Below, in pieces: positions 1 to 12,500 of a stretch of 64,000 nucleotides of DNA. The notes under the pieces are model-generated. The model ran no database searches. It saw nothing but the letters and a program-made list of their open reading frames with translations, and was not told the DNA's origin. The translations under genes and the position numbers were made by a program. The stretch spans positions 9,001,321 through 9,065,320 of the forward strand of contig NC_044577.1 of the NCBI RefSeq assembly GCF_901933205.1, written 5' to 3'. The number at the start of each line of letters is the position of its first letter. Within the stretch, counting starts at the first letter, position 1. The stretch comes from Camarhynchus parvulus. Its lineage: Eukaryota > Chordata > Aves > Passeriformes > Thraupidae.

Positions 1-3000
1 CTATTATGGAAATTGTGTTTCTCCTGACTTGTGCACTACATGGAAAAGATAAAGGTCATTTTTACCCCTAGTCTAGCCAAGGTAAAGTCCCATTGTGTTG
101 ATGAACTTAAATTAATTTAATGTAATTATCTTTAGGAGGTTACTGTCCAAGTATTAGAAAATGATTGGGTCCCTGGTTTCTGTAAAGCCTGAATGTAGGG
201 TGGACAAAAGCATGTAGAGAAGGACAAGTAATGCTGTATGCTGATATAGTGGCTTTTATACTGGGCTATTTAATTCCAGAATAACTTGTATCATGCGTAT
301 CAACACTGGGCTTTCCTGTGCCACTCCTCCTGCATATATTTTTAAAATGTTTTTAAGCTTAAAATTAAGAAAAGATTGGCCTTTCAACTATTGTGCTTTT
401 GTAGTACTTGGAGCAGTCTGTCAACTCAAGCGAATAGAGTGGAAGATAATTATCTTTTGAATTTAGAATACATATTCTCTATATTTTCTGGACTACAGCA
501 AGATGGAGTAGCACAAATGCTGCTGGACTAGTTTTCCATTTCACATCTTTGTAGCCACTGACAAAGAAAGCTAATTGTGTGTCTTGGCCTTCAGGAATTC
601 TAAGATGAGATGTTCTAAAATCGCAGCAAAGGCTGGCTCTGTTTCTGTGTGCACTGGCAACACTCCGTGTAATTAGCAGGCTGAGCAGGAGAGCTGAATT
701 TAGCTCACTAGCTCTTAAATGGAGTTACTTTCATTTGTTTACTGAATGTCTCTACCCACTAAAGGCTAATGAACTGGTAATGGATCTGTCAGAAAAGGGA
801 AAAGACAAATACCTCTAAATGTTGCTATTGTAGCCTAAGAATGTGGCTATTATTGCTCCTCTAACTCATGATCTTCATAAGAGGGAAGGTGGTGGGAGGT
901 TTGGTATTCAATGGGTGTAAGGAAGCGCAAACATAATTTATGAACTGATGGAGTGGAAGGGAGGAGAGGAACAACCCTCAGGAAACAATAAAATAAGCAA
1001 GCATGTTCTTCCTGCATATTTCGGCGATGGCTTTCTCATCTACATCCCCCTGCTCCTGTGTAAAGTATATTAATCTTCCCAATTTTTATTTGTGCTAGAG
1101 AAAACCTTAAGAAGTGAAGCACTGCTTGAAGTTCATCAGCTGTAAGAAAGGGCCAGTCAGGTTATCACCTTCAGGTGAGATGGGGAAATGCAGTGGTCAG
1201 AGTAATGCCCAAATAATAAATTCAGGTTGATTTTAAAAACCAGACATTTCTCTCTGAAGAATGTGAAGAAAGCACATGGTCACCACTTGCCTGAAAATTA
1301 CACTTAGTATGTTTTGTAGCTTCAAGCATTTTTTTTGTGAACTGAAATTCCAGTCTTCTAAATCTGCATTACTCAATTTGGCCCAAAATATTCTCTGAAT
1401 GCAAACAGCTAAGAAAGCTCTGGGCAGGCTGCCTTAGCAGTTGAGTAGATGTAATATTAAGTGCAATCACTGAGACATCAAAGCTTTTTTGCATAAGAAT
1501 GCTATGCTAGTGCAAGCAGACCAATGTTTATGCATTAAGTAAACAGCACTAGTAATGCTTTAACAATAAAATGAAATAATTTCTGCCTTTAAGAAATAAT
1601 AATTAAATGTCATAACATTCAGATATTGGAAGGGTTCTTCTGTCTGATTTTAGCACCTCTGACTTTTGGAAGCAAAATATGTACATATGTCAAACTTTTT
1701 TTATGCAGTACAGTTTCAGGGGTTTGGGTTTTTTCCCCTACAGTCTGTTGTCACTCCTACATAGTTATGTAGTTTAATTTTTTGTCTTCCGTCTCCTCTG
1801 GTGGTATTATTCTGCACTTGTTAAAGTTTTATGAGAGGACTGTGTTTATGACCCATGTTACATTTTGTCTGTGTTATTTCATTCCTTCTGCATCTGGAGG
1901 CTGGGACAGGTTCAGACTGTACCTTATGTCAGAGTTTGACTCTGGACAAGTGTGGAGGAAGCAGAAGAGACTCCTGACTCTCAGCTCAGACCTTTCCCTA
2001 GAATCAGAGTTGTTTCTTTGCTCTTACCTAGCAAAAGCAGTTTGAATTTTGAAATGATTCATGGCTACAGGAATAGATTGGTTCCATGCTGTTTGCTGAA
2101 GCAAGGGCACAGAGTTTCACCATCTTTAATTCTTTATTTCTCTCCAAGAGGAGATATTTTTGCTGACCATCTGAAGACAGTTTCCAGGTTCCTTACCTGT
2201 GTTCAGGGTAATAGATAATGTGGTTATGGGATGTAGATTAGCACAACAGTTTTTAGCGGTAGGGACAATTGCAGCCTAAATTTTTGCAAATAAGGGGTAA
2301 ATAACCTAATCAGTTTTTAGCTGTGTTATGGCCATTAGAAAAATTTCAAACAGAGATTTAATGACTCAAAAAGAGGTAGACTTACCTTCCTTCTGGGGGG
2401 CTGGGGAAGCCCAAAATGCCAAAGAAAACTTCTGTTGAAATTAAGCTATTGGAAGGAGAGTCACTCTTGAAGAACATATGATTGAAGGAAAAAAATATGG
2501 TATTTCTATTTTCTCAGAAAACACCAATATACCCTATGCAGCTATGATTGCTCTCCATCTAAATATGTGTCCTGAGTGATTAACAATCAGGATGGTATCT
2601 AGGTGCTGTTGTGAAGACAAAATGTATTTTAGTTCCTCAGCAGACTGTCATGACTCATTCAAAACTTAGTCCAATATTTTCTGTAACAACTTTGTAGCAT
2701 TTCTTAAACGTTATTTTAGCAATAGTCCTTTCTGAAGCCCTTGTTATTTTTAACATAGGTGTAGGTTTGACAGGAATTAAGTGGCATTACACATCCCTGT
2801 GAGGTGTCTCCCAAACACTGAGTGCTCTGGTCCTGGCACAGTGAGGTGTGCAACCCCCTGCTTGTGAGAAATGTACTGACACAGCACTGCACACATCTTG
2901 GTCAAGGAATTTTACGCCTCCATTCCATTCTCCTACAGGACTGTGGCACCTCTGTGCTCTTGGGGACCACACTGTCACCTTCTCCTGGGCTCCTGCTTGC

Positions 3001-5100
3001 ACACTGTCCCTATAGCACCCAAACACAGCTGCTGATTTGGAGAGGCAAAGTTAGGAAATATTAATACCTTTGACAGTTTGCTCCTTTTGGAAAACCACTT
3101 TACTTTCATTGTGCCCTGATTTTCATTTCTTCCCCTCTGCCATGTGTTTCTGTTGAAAACAAGGTGGATGCTGTGATGAGTCAAATGCAATCCATGCATC
3201 AGCGGAACAATGACAGCAGACCCCCACCCCAAATTTGACTTAGAATGCTGTGATCAGTCATAGCCTGACCTTGACCAAATCTTCCTTTCATCTGAAAGTG
3301 ATATGGGAAAAGGGATTTCCTGCAATATGGAAAAATGATGTCTTTACAGTATGTGGCTTCTTTTTTGTTCAGACTTAGTAACATATTGTTCTGTGTTTAT
3401 AAAGGATCCAAGCTGTTTAAAAGTAGCAATGTATAGGTTTTGTTGAAGAATGTATGCTGTAAAAGACTAATGTGCCTTTTTAGATCATTGGATCAGTATA
3501 GATGACCAAAGACAGATGCTGTCTCTACACTAACATGGAGCTTGTCAATAGATGTCACTCTTTTTTGTAGACATTGCTTGTAAAATTAAAAATTACACTG
3601 CAGTAATACATTTAATTTTACATGCATGTGAATTCCTTGCTAGACTATTTAGCATATTTAACTTATATGTCTTATTTAACATATAACTGCATTTTAAAAT
3701 AAATGAAATTATACATACAGTATAGACACTTATAACTCAAATGATTTCCAGAGTAACATCATTAACCAGAGAAATATCCAACCTGTCTTGCCATAGTTTT
3801 GCAACATCATTACTGTCACTTCATAAGGACTTGTTGAAGAACACCTGTGTTAAAGTATCATAAAATATGGAAAATCAAGTTGTTCTTTCTGGAGATTTCC
3901 TCAGTTTTGCATTTTGAGGTTTTTATCAAAAACAGGCTGTTGTTTTCATAGCATGTTTTAGAGTTTAGTAAATAGCAGATTCCTACTACTAGGTTTACAT
4001 GAAGAGTTTGCAGAGAGAATTGCTGGTAGCACAAGAAAATGCTGTCTTTACAGCTGACAGCTGTATTTACTTTGTACCTCACCAAACAGCCTGGGATTGA
4101 TGTGGCAGGGTGTGTTCGTGTCAGGGATCGCTCTGGAAGGGACTGGCAGCATGTGTGCTCCTGTGCTTATGTAATTCCAATAAAATTCATATTGCTGTTC
4201 GGGTCAGGCAGGTCAGCCACAGCTCAGAATGATTCTGCTCATAAATTTACCCCTTTTCCTCCTACCTGCATCTTGGTTTCAAAATCCCTCAATCTTAGGC
4301 CATAAAACTTGGATGGCTGCAGAACTGCAAGGGCATTCAGCAGAGCTGCAGAAGTTGGGTACCCGGAGACCATCTGCATTGTGTTACAAGCAAGCTGCAG
4401 GTTTCCTTTGCTTGTGTAACTTTATTTTGTAAACCACAATTTAGGTTGTGGCTGTTATGCATGCACAATTCTTTCAGTGAGGACTGGAGAATAATTGGAA
4501 TTGTGTAATGTTTTAAATACTTTGCTTGGAAGTGAGAGCATATATGAAGCTTTAACAGTTTCTGTCCTCAAAATTCATTGCATTTATTAATGGAAAATAC
4601 CAGGCATTTCATTATTGCGTTTACAAGAGTATTTGTGATACAATCTGCATTGTTATCAGAATTTTTAAAATGCTTGTCTGGACTATGAAGTTTTTAAAGA
4701 TTTGCAGGAAAATACTGAGGAAGAAACATTCATTGTGTACATGGACAAAGCCTAAAATACAACAGAAAGTGAATGTATTCTGCAGATATTTCCTTATTTC
4801 AAAATGGAGGTTTTTATTTTTAATGATTCTTCAGTACTTTTAGTTAGCGATTTCTTGTCATGTTAGTTTTAATAATTTTTTCTTGTCTTTTACCTACATG
4901 GATACGATGAAATTTTCATTTTTATATACTAGGAAGAATGGATTTCTCGAGTCACCTAAAAGCCATAGAACTTAGGTAGTTAGACCTTTCTGGAGGTTTG
5001 GGGGGGTTTTTTAGTAAAAATTAAGTTGTGCTCTATTCCAGCAAGTATTTTAAAGGCCTATTTAAACAAGAAATTTAGGTAAGGCTCATAAAACAAGGTA
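1..5100. other. AT-rich non-coding DNA, no gene seen
   Basis: No open frame longer than about 90 codons occurs here. None of the short frames resembles a known domain or sits between good splice signals. No tandem repeat of note, CR1 signature or RNA-gene motif was seen. This fits intergenic or intronic vertebrate DNA. Conserved regulatory elements cannot be recognised without cross-species alignment. Confidence 0.6.
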
Positions 5101-5284
5101 AAGACGAGTGTCTCCCTCATATCCCAGTTCAAAGTGCTGCCCTTTTGAGGATTTAGTGGCAGACCATGAGGAGGTTGGATGTGCCAGATCAAGCACTGGG
5201 GTGGCAGGGCAGAACCAAGATAGCTCAAATTGTGAAAACAGATGTCCCTGTACGTCCAAGGCTCCAGTCTGTTATGAGAGTTCT

Positions 5285-5350
5285 GGCATTTAAGAGCTGG
5301 AAAGGAACTGTTGGTGAGGTCAACAAGGTCAATGCACATGGCAGGCAGAC
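5285..5350 (-). repeat. Possible degraded CR1/L3-like LINE 3' end
   Basis: The plus strand around 5297-5312 reads like the reverse complement of a CR1-clade LINE tail: an 'agctggaaaggaac' motif, then a 'gaggtcaac' stretch where family members usually carry 'ggtcatc'. Beyond this core, similarity is too weak to set boundaries. A minus-strand open frame of 111 codons (5058-5393) crosses the segment but resembles nothing I know and is probably incidental. The call rests on motif memory only and could be wrong. Confidence 0.25.
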
Positions 5351-5400
5351 AGAAGCTGGCATTGGGAATGTATCTCACCATGGCCATAGACATTAATTAA

Positions 5401-8400
5401 AGGAGGATATGTAATGACAGAAACCACAGATATATAATGACAGGTTGCACACACAGCATGAAATGAGTGAAATCAAAATTAGGAAAAGAAGCAGAAGCAG
5501 AAAAGCATTATAGAATCACAGATTTCACTTGGGCGTTTAGTATATATCTCCAGGGCAGTATAGATTCTGACAGCATGGCAACACTAAGAGAAGTCAGCAG
5601 GTCCTGAAATCCTTTATTTGCTATACAAAGACTATAGTTTTTCAAAGTGGTGCTTAGATTAAAAAGCTCTGGTTAACCAGAGATGCCTCTGTTTGCTGTG
5701 TCTGTTTCCTCTTCTCATTAGGTCTTGGCAGAAGTATAGACAAAATTCAGAATTTCTCGGAAATATAAATCCTTAGCATGATTATGTTCTGAGCAATCAT
5801 ATATATTCTCACCCACCTAGGCCTAATAATTTTAATGAAATGTAAAAAATTTAATCATTCTAGCAGTAAAGTAAAATTGTAGTTTAGACTGACCAGAATA
5901 GCAAGCCTTAAACTGACTAAATGGTAAAAGTTGAATAGTAGATATCTTTTATAACTATGTTGCATATACTTCCAGATCAGACTTGGAAGCTCTGAACTTA
6001 TCCTTTTAAGATGGTCCAACACAGATCAATTTTGTCTTGAATATCCAATGGAATTGGAGGCTTTGTGCTTGTTCTTAGTCACCACCATCTCCTGGAATAA
6101 AAGAGTTCTGAAGAAGCCCATGTTATAACACCCTTTCCCAACCTTCCTTAGTGCAGGGGTAGCAAAGAGGAAAAAACTCCAAGCTGTCCTCCTAAAATAT
6201 TACCTGAATTTGGATATGCTGTAACAAACTATTGTCAAGGATTGGAAGAGAGCACAGGTGAGAGCTGCACAGAGATTATCCCAGTTTGTGCCAAGGGCTA
6301 AACAATCCCTGATTAGCTCCTGGATTAACTGGAGCTGCATAAAAACATTGCACAATAATCTTTTCTCCCTGCTTGAGCTCTGCACAAGAGCTTTACAGCC
6401 AGAGCCAAGGATCTTAGAAGGATAGAAAATGCTGTGATTAAAACCTTGTGGGGTGGTTTATTTTTTTTTTCAAATAACAGGCAGGCAGCAATTTCTATCA
6501 AACTGCTCTGTACATGAAAATCTGTCTTGCCAAAGCTGGAGTTGACTAATCACATGATGCTAGTTAATAATGAAAACATGTCCCAAACTTGCCTCAGACA
6601 ACTACCAATTTGTTTTTCAGAAACAAATAATGTCATTTTCTCTAGAAATCCTTCTTTTCTATACGCTTCTGTGATACTGGTGCTCCCGTACCCATATTTC
6701 ATCAGCATATGGAGCAATAATAAACAGCTATGTTGTCTCCCCTTTTGGAGCTTGATTGCAAAGAGCCATTTTCTGTCAGGCATTGGGATCTTGTTTAAAT
6801 ATTGTGCTCTGCATCATTGTATCTTCCCAAGAAGCTGTTTAATTTTGTCTAAACATTTTAATTGCAATCCTAAGGGAAGGGAAGTCATTGCCCATATTAA
6901 ACATGAATCCCATTATACTAAAACGTTTATGTTTCTCAAAGGCTATTTATAGATGCTTTCCTAGTGTATGAAAATGTAAAAAGCCAGAGCTGAACAATCA
7001 TCGCCTGGCTGTGCTTGCCAGGCTGAGCCTTGGCTTGTTTATTCCAGTGGTCAGGCAAGGCACATGAACAGGGCTCCTTTCAGCATTCCCATGAATTCCT
7101 GGAAACAGGGATGAGTGGCTTGTGGAGCCAAGGTAGGTGCCAGGGAAAGGATGTGCTCAGCAAGGAGAACAGAGCTTGGTGGCCTTGCAGATGTACAAGG
7201 GAGAACAGTGTGTGGATCTAAGTCCCAGAGCGACAAAACCAGACTGGAATTGAATAAATGGTAATTCTGCCACAAATCTGTAGTGAACAAAGCAATGGAG
7301 ACAAGTTGCCATATTCTTGTCAGAAGTGTGGTGCACGTGTTCTTCAAGGTGGAGCAGGTTTGTTTGCCTGCGTGATTCAAAATACCCTGACCAGTGTGAA
7401 CCACTGGTCATACAGAGCCTACCCTGTCTGCAGGGTTAGATGATTTCAGGTGATCTCTGCAGATTTAGATGATTTCTGACTCATGGAAGCAACCATCTCT
7501 TCCTCCCCACAGGTGGCCAGAGTCTCTACTGCTAGTAACTCATAGAGCACACAGATGTGGTTTGCAGATGCAAATATCTTTGCATTTTGCACTAAATGGA
7601 ACTTGGATGTAGCTCTCAACCTGTTTCATAGCTTCTCACTTTTCAGGAGTTCATGAAGCCAGTGAAAGCCCAGCTTCATCTACAGGGAAACAAATCTGGG
7701 CAACTGGCACACTATAATCAAGGAGTTGTGGTTATTTAACACCCAGTACAATTGCTGTTACCTTAGACATGCCATCAGGAGAATGTATTTTCTTCCAGAT
7801 TATTAGTGAACCTCATCCTTAATATGAGCAAACATAGTTTTTAACATTTCATAGAAAGTATCACCGATAACAACACAGCAGTCTTGGCAATACCAATACC
7901 ACAAACCCCCATTATTTTCCTGCAAACTACTGAAAGTGCAGCTTAACTTCTATCAAAGACAAAACATCTAAGAAAGAGAAAGCCATTATATATTTCTCAG
8001 TACTCAGCATAGTCTCATATGTTTTTGTGTTATTGACAAGAATGAGTTTTCCTTCAAAAAACATTTTCAATAAAGAAAATAAGATCTCTGGGAAAACAAC
8101 CTGGTATTTATAAAAAATATTAGAATTCCTGAAAAACAATTTAATTTGGATTCAAAGACAAGAAATCTGAAAAATATAAATAGAAAAGGTTTCATTTTCT
8201 TTCTTTCCCCCAAAGATACTTTTTTTTAAAACTACTATTATTTTTTTAAGTTATTATGGAATAGCATTCACTGGAAATTTTCTCCTCCCTGAAAGAACAT
8301 CCCTCTGTCACCAGTGTATTGAGACTGCCTGTAAATATCTCGCTGAGCTAGCTGGCTGTAGACTGAAATTTCTTTCTGTTCATATATCATTACCTAGGAA

Positions 8401-9540
8401 TAAACTATAATAAAAATGACAGAGCAGTAGAAAGTGCCAGTGAGAGCCAAGCTGTATCACCAAAAACTTGCTCTTCTTTTCCTGTCCTTTCTCCTCCTTG
8501 ACAGTATTTAATAGACCACCTGACCCTGCTGACAACAAAACTGTGAAACTGCATTTTCTAATATCCACAGCATCACAGGGAGCATCCATTTCTAGGAACC
8601 CCAGAGTGCTGAGCTAATATTGCAGGCTTATTTGGTCCTACATAATTAGTTATAATGACAAAAAGGACTAGCAGAACATAAAGCCTTTCCAGCAGGCACT
8701 GTCATTTCTGGATGGTGTTTTATATTGTCTAGACTATAGCACTGTAGCTTTCCAGCTCTGATGGAGCCTCAATTAATGTGCAACATAAAGGAGGGTGAAA
8801 CATTTTGATTACTTGGAGTGTGGAGAGAAGAAATGATGCTCGCAATGTATTTTAGCATATTAATCTTGCCCTTTTTAAAAATAACGTTGCAATTATTTTT
8901 TTCTTGATGTTAAGAGGAAATTAGTGCCTTGCAAAGCTTATACCTCAAATTAAACAGGAAGAAGACAGACATATATTGTGTTCAGTATGTTTGTAGCCCA
9001 AGTAACTACATATGTCTGTGTGTATTTGTGCTTGTTCATGCACACATGAATAATTTAGTCAGCTAAATAATAACAGGATTGAAGCTAAAATTGGACATTT
9101 TTACAAGGGACATTTCTAAGTGCTATCAGTACTTGGAGCTATGTCTACAAATCAAAATTGACAACAGGCAGAACTTAACACCTTTAAGTTAAATGATGCT
9201 AAACTTGCCCATTTCTTGTGTAACTTATTAGTTAATAGTATAGAAAGCTTTTGTCACTGTCAACAGATGGGCAGATTTTATCATCTTGGGCCTGTCTAGA
9301 GTCATTAATTTGCCAAGTTTAAGATCAAGAAGAGGCAGTCATTTAATGACATCAGAAAATGCCTGACTGGTACACTAGTCTCGATGTCTGCAGGGAGTAG
9401 TCAGGAGAATCTTTGCATTGGCAGTCAGATATATTTCTTTTGATTAGTACTGTAGATATTTCATTTTTCATGCTAGAAGTTATCCTGACATGCAGAAAAG
9501 AGCTTTTGGAGAAAAACAGATAATGGAAGAGTGACTAAAT
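5401..9540. other. AT-rich non-coding DNA, no gene seen
   Basis: The longest open frame is 141 codons at 6527-6952 (plus). It has no recognisable domain and is not supported as a gene. A 9-bp stem with a 5-base loop sits at 7388-7410. No interspersed repeat, RNA gene or microsatellite was recognised in the rest. Confidence 0.55.
7388..7410. repeat. Short perfect inverted repeat (9-bp stem)
   Basis: The arm tgaccagtg (7388-7396) is the exact reverse complement of cactggtca (7402-7410), with 5 bases between. The pairing does not extend on either side. A stem this short can arise by chance in 64 kb and is listed for completeness. Confidence 0.8.
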
Positions 9541-9543
9541 AGC

Positions 9544-9571
9544 ATATATATATATATATATATACACACAC
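9544..9571. repeat. (AT)n/(AC)n compound microsatellite
   Basis: About ten AT dinucleotides (9544-9564) run directly into three to four AC dinucleotides. This is a typical dinucleotide slippage tract. Confidence 0.95.
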
Positions 9572-12500
9572 CACAGTATAAGTTATACCTACTGACAAGC
9601 AGTCAATATGGAGTGCAGAAATCCAACACTCCTTTGTTAAATTTGCTTTAAACTGCAGATTTAATTTGTTGTGGACTCCTGTGCCATGCAGCCTTCCTCT
9701 GTGCCCAGTTCAGAGACATGGCTCAGGCAGGTTCAGTTTCCCATGCCGTATCCCAACAGAGGGCAAGGCTGAAGAGAAAACTGCCAGTTTCAAATACAGA
9801 CTGTTGGCCAAGAAGTGCATCCACTTACAGGAGACACTTTGAGGTTGTACAGTTTTAATTCAAATTTCCGATTAAAGAGGGTCTGAGGCTTTTCATTTCT
9901 CATTCAAATTACATCTGAGGATTTAGCAGTAACAGCAGAACATATTGCCAAACATTCACTGAGTTTCTCTTTTTCCTCCATATTAATATTAAAAAAGCCT
10001 TTTGCTATCGGTAGATATTTGGTGGACTGACTTTATAATCCTATATCTATATTGAGTAATTATATTCATGTGCCTTCACTGTAAGCTGCAAGTTAATACT
10101 TTGTCCTTCAGAAAAATCTTGCAAAAATTAGGGGGAAGGAGAGAATCTTTCCTTCTAAACCTCTGCAAATATGTACCCATTTCCAGTTGTGATACTGTGA
10201 TAATGTAGTGCATATCACATACTCTTTGCTTTTCTCAGTTGTATTTTTGTGATTATTATAAGAGTGGTCTAAAACTGTGCTGTCCCCTGCCAATTTCTCA
10301 TTTTTATGACAGAAGCAAATGTCAGACTTGAGCAGTGACACAATGTTTTGACTTCTTTGAATATTATTTACCAGTGTAAGTTTTGAGCAGTTCACATTTC
10401 GCTGGCACTTTTGTTTGTACCCAGTGAAACCTACTCTGTGCTAAGATCAAAAGGAATCATCATTCTGATTCACTGAGCATAAGGAGTCATAAAGATATTC
10501 TTATAACACTCTGGCAAGGGAAAAAAAATAGCTTTAGCACTAAACCATGTATAGGGCTGTGATTATAACATAATGGCAGATGATGAAAATGATGTCCATT
10601 CTTAGAACATGACTGTAAAGATTTATCTAACTAGATTGTGTAAGAGGTAATTTGCTGGCTCTGGTTTGGCAGCAGGACTCATGGGTGCAGAAGCAGGCAG
10701 AAGGGTGGGTTATGTCTCAGAGGGACTTGCAGAAGGGTTCAGCTGCTGTTTCAGCCTTTTAAACCTTTGTGCCACAGATGCTCCTCTGTTTTTCAGAGCA
10801 AAGCCTGAGATCTGTAGACTCAAAGAACAGTAAAAGGCACTAGCATAGCCTAGCAGGCGTGATCCTGACATTTAAAATTTAAAAACTTTTTCTAGGCACC
10901 TAAGTATTTGGATTTTGATAGAGAAAGTTTCCTTTGTACTTTTCCTGAGAAAACAGTATATTAGAAATACGCATGTGACTTACAGGCAATTTTGCCAGAA
11001 CCCTTAACATTGCAGCTATGCATTTATTTGTAGACTGTTATTAAAAAACACAGAGGAGAGTTACCTCCTTTCCCTTTATTTCTGTACCTGTGGTAGCTGA
11101 CTGTAGCCTGTAAAAATCACATGTGCCTCAGGTCATGCTGTCAATGAGGACAGTACCAGCTGATTTTCCTCTTCCCTGGTGGCTTTTCAGAGGAAGAGAT
11201 TTTTGCAGCTCCATGAGTTGAGCCAGGACAGAGAAGGAAAAGCAAATTATGACAGAGACAGAAACTGCTTCTTTGGTGACAGATTATTTTCTCATTCAAA
11301 TGTAATTATTCTTAGAGATGGTCAACCTGAATTAACATTTTCCTGAGCCATGTCAGATTTGATCCAGGGAAGTATAGTTTCAGCAAAAATCATAGTTTCA
11401 GGAGAAAAAAGGATTTTGCATTTGGAACGTGGAAGCCAGTACATTGTCTAGGAAATGGGCCTCTGGGATCTCAACCTATCATCACTGAAGTGTGAAGTTC
11501 TAATTGTATTGCTTTTCATAATGTATCTGCTACATAAATATTATTCAATACCTGCAAATTTGCACTAGTGGGAAATGGAGAGGTTATAATGCAGGGAAGA
11601 TTTATGCCAGCTAGATGCTGGGCTGTCATGATTAAAAATTTTCCACCCATTATGTGAATCCTATTGATCATTGCAGGAAGCAGAAAATTGTGCTGTTCAT
11701 TGATTTTGCGTGGCTGCAGAATGCATTAGGCCTGATGCATTTGATGGGTAGCCAGGTTTTCAAAGGAAGTTCAGTTAAGCTAATCTTAGTTCAGAGGAAT
11801 ATGCACAATGGAATAAGAACCCTTGTAATTGCAAGAGCAAATAGAAGAGTCAGAGGACTATATTATGAGCCATATCAGCAAAAGAATTAGACATGAGCCT
11901 TCCCAAGACACAAGAGTAAAACGCATCAAGGCTTTGATGCTGTTTTTCATGAACGTAGCAATTACTGGATGAATTGGATTTTAGTTTCTCACCCATCAGC
12001 CAAGATAGTGAACAAAAAGCAATTAGTTCTTCTGCCTCAGCAAAGGGGGGTTATCAGGTTTTCGTCGACTCCTTAAAATAATATGGTGAAGAAATGAGTT
12101 TGAATCTAAAAGTAGAGCAGGAAGGGTACAGGGGCAAAGGGGAGAGAAAAAGAAAATTTGCAGGCAGTGGGAATTTTACCTTTGAAATTTGTTTCTACTG
12201 ATTTGGTCCTCATTATCTCTCTTTTTATTAGCTTATGATAATGCTTAGTGTCATCTCTGTATCACAAGCTGCATTTCCTATGAACAAAGGCTTTGAGCAA
12301 ATTTAATCCCCAAAATAAATTCTGTCAGTATCTAATGCAGGGATTAATTCCAATCTTAGAAATAAAGAGAAGAAAAGATTATTTTGCATCCCAGCTGGAT
12401 GCTGTTTTACTGGCATGTTAATACAATGTAAAGAGTTACATCTCTGCGATAAAGGAAATATTAAAATTGCATGTATCTTTGGGTAGTACATTAACTCTTC

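Noticed and set aside
5058..5393. 111-codon minus-strand frame
   Set aside because: No recognisable domain, and it overlaps a possible old LINE scrap.
6527..6952. Longest ATG open frame, 141 codons on the plus strand
   Set aside because: No recognisable domain, no repeated or biased composition, no splice or promoter context. One such frame is expected by chance in 64 kb.
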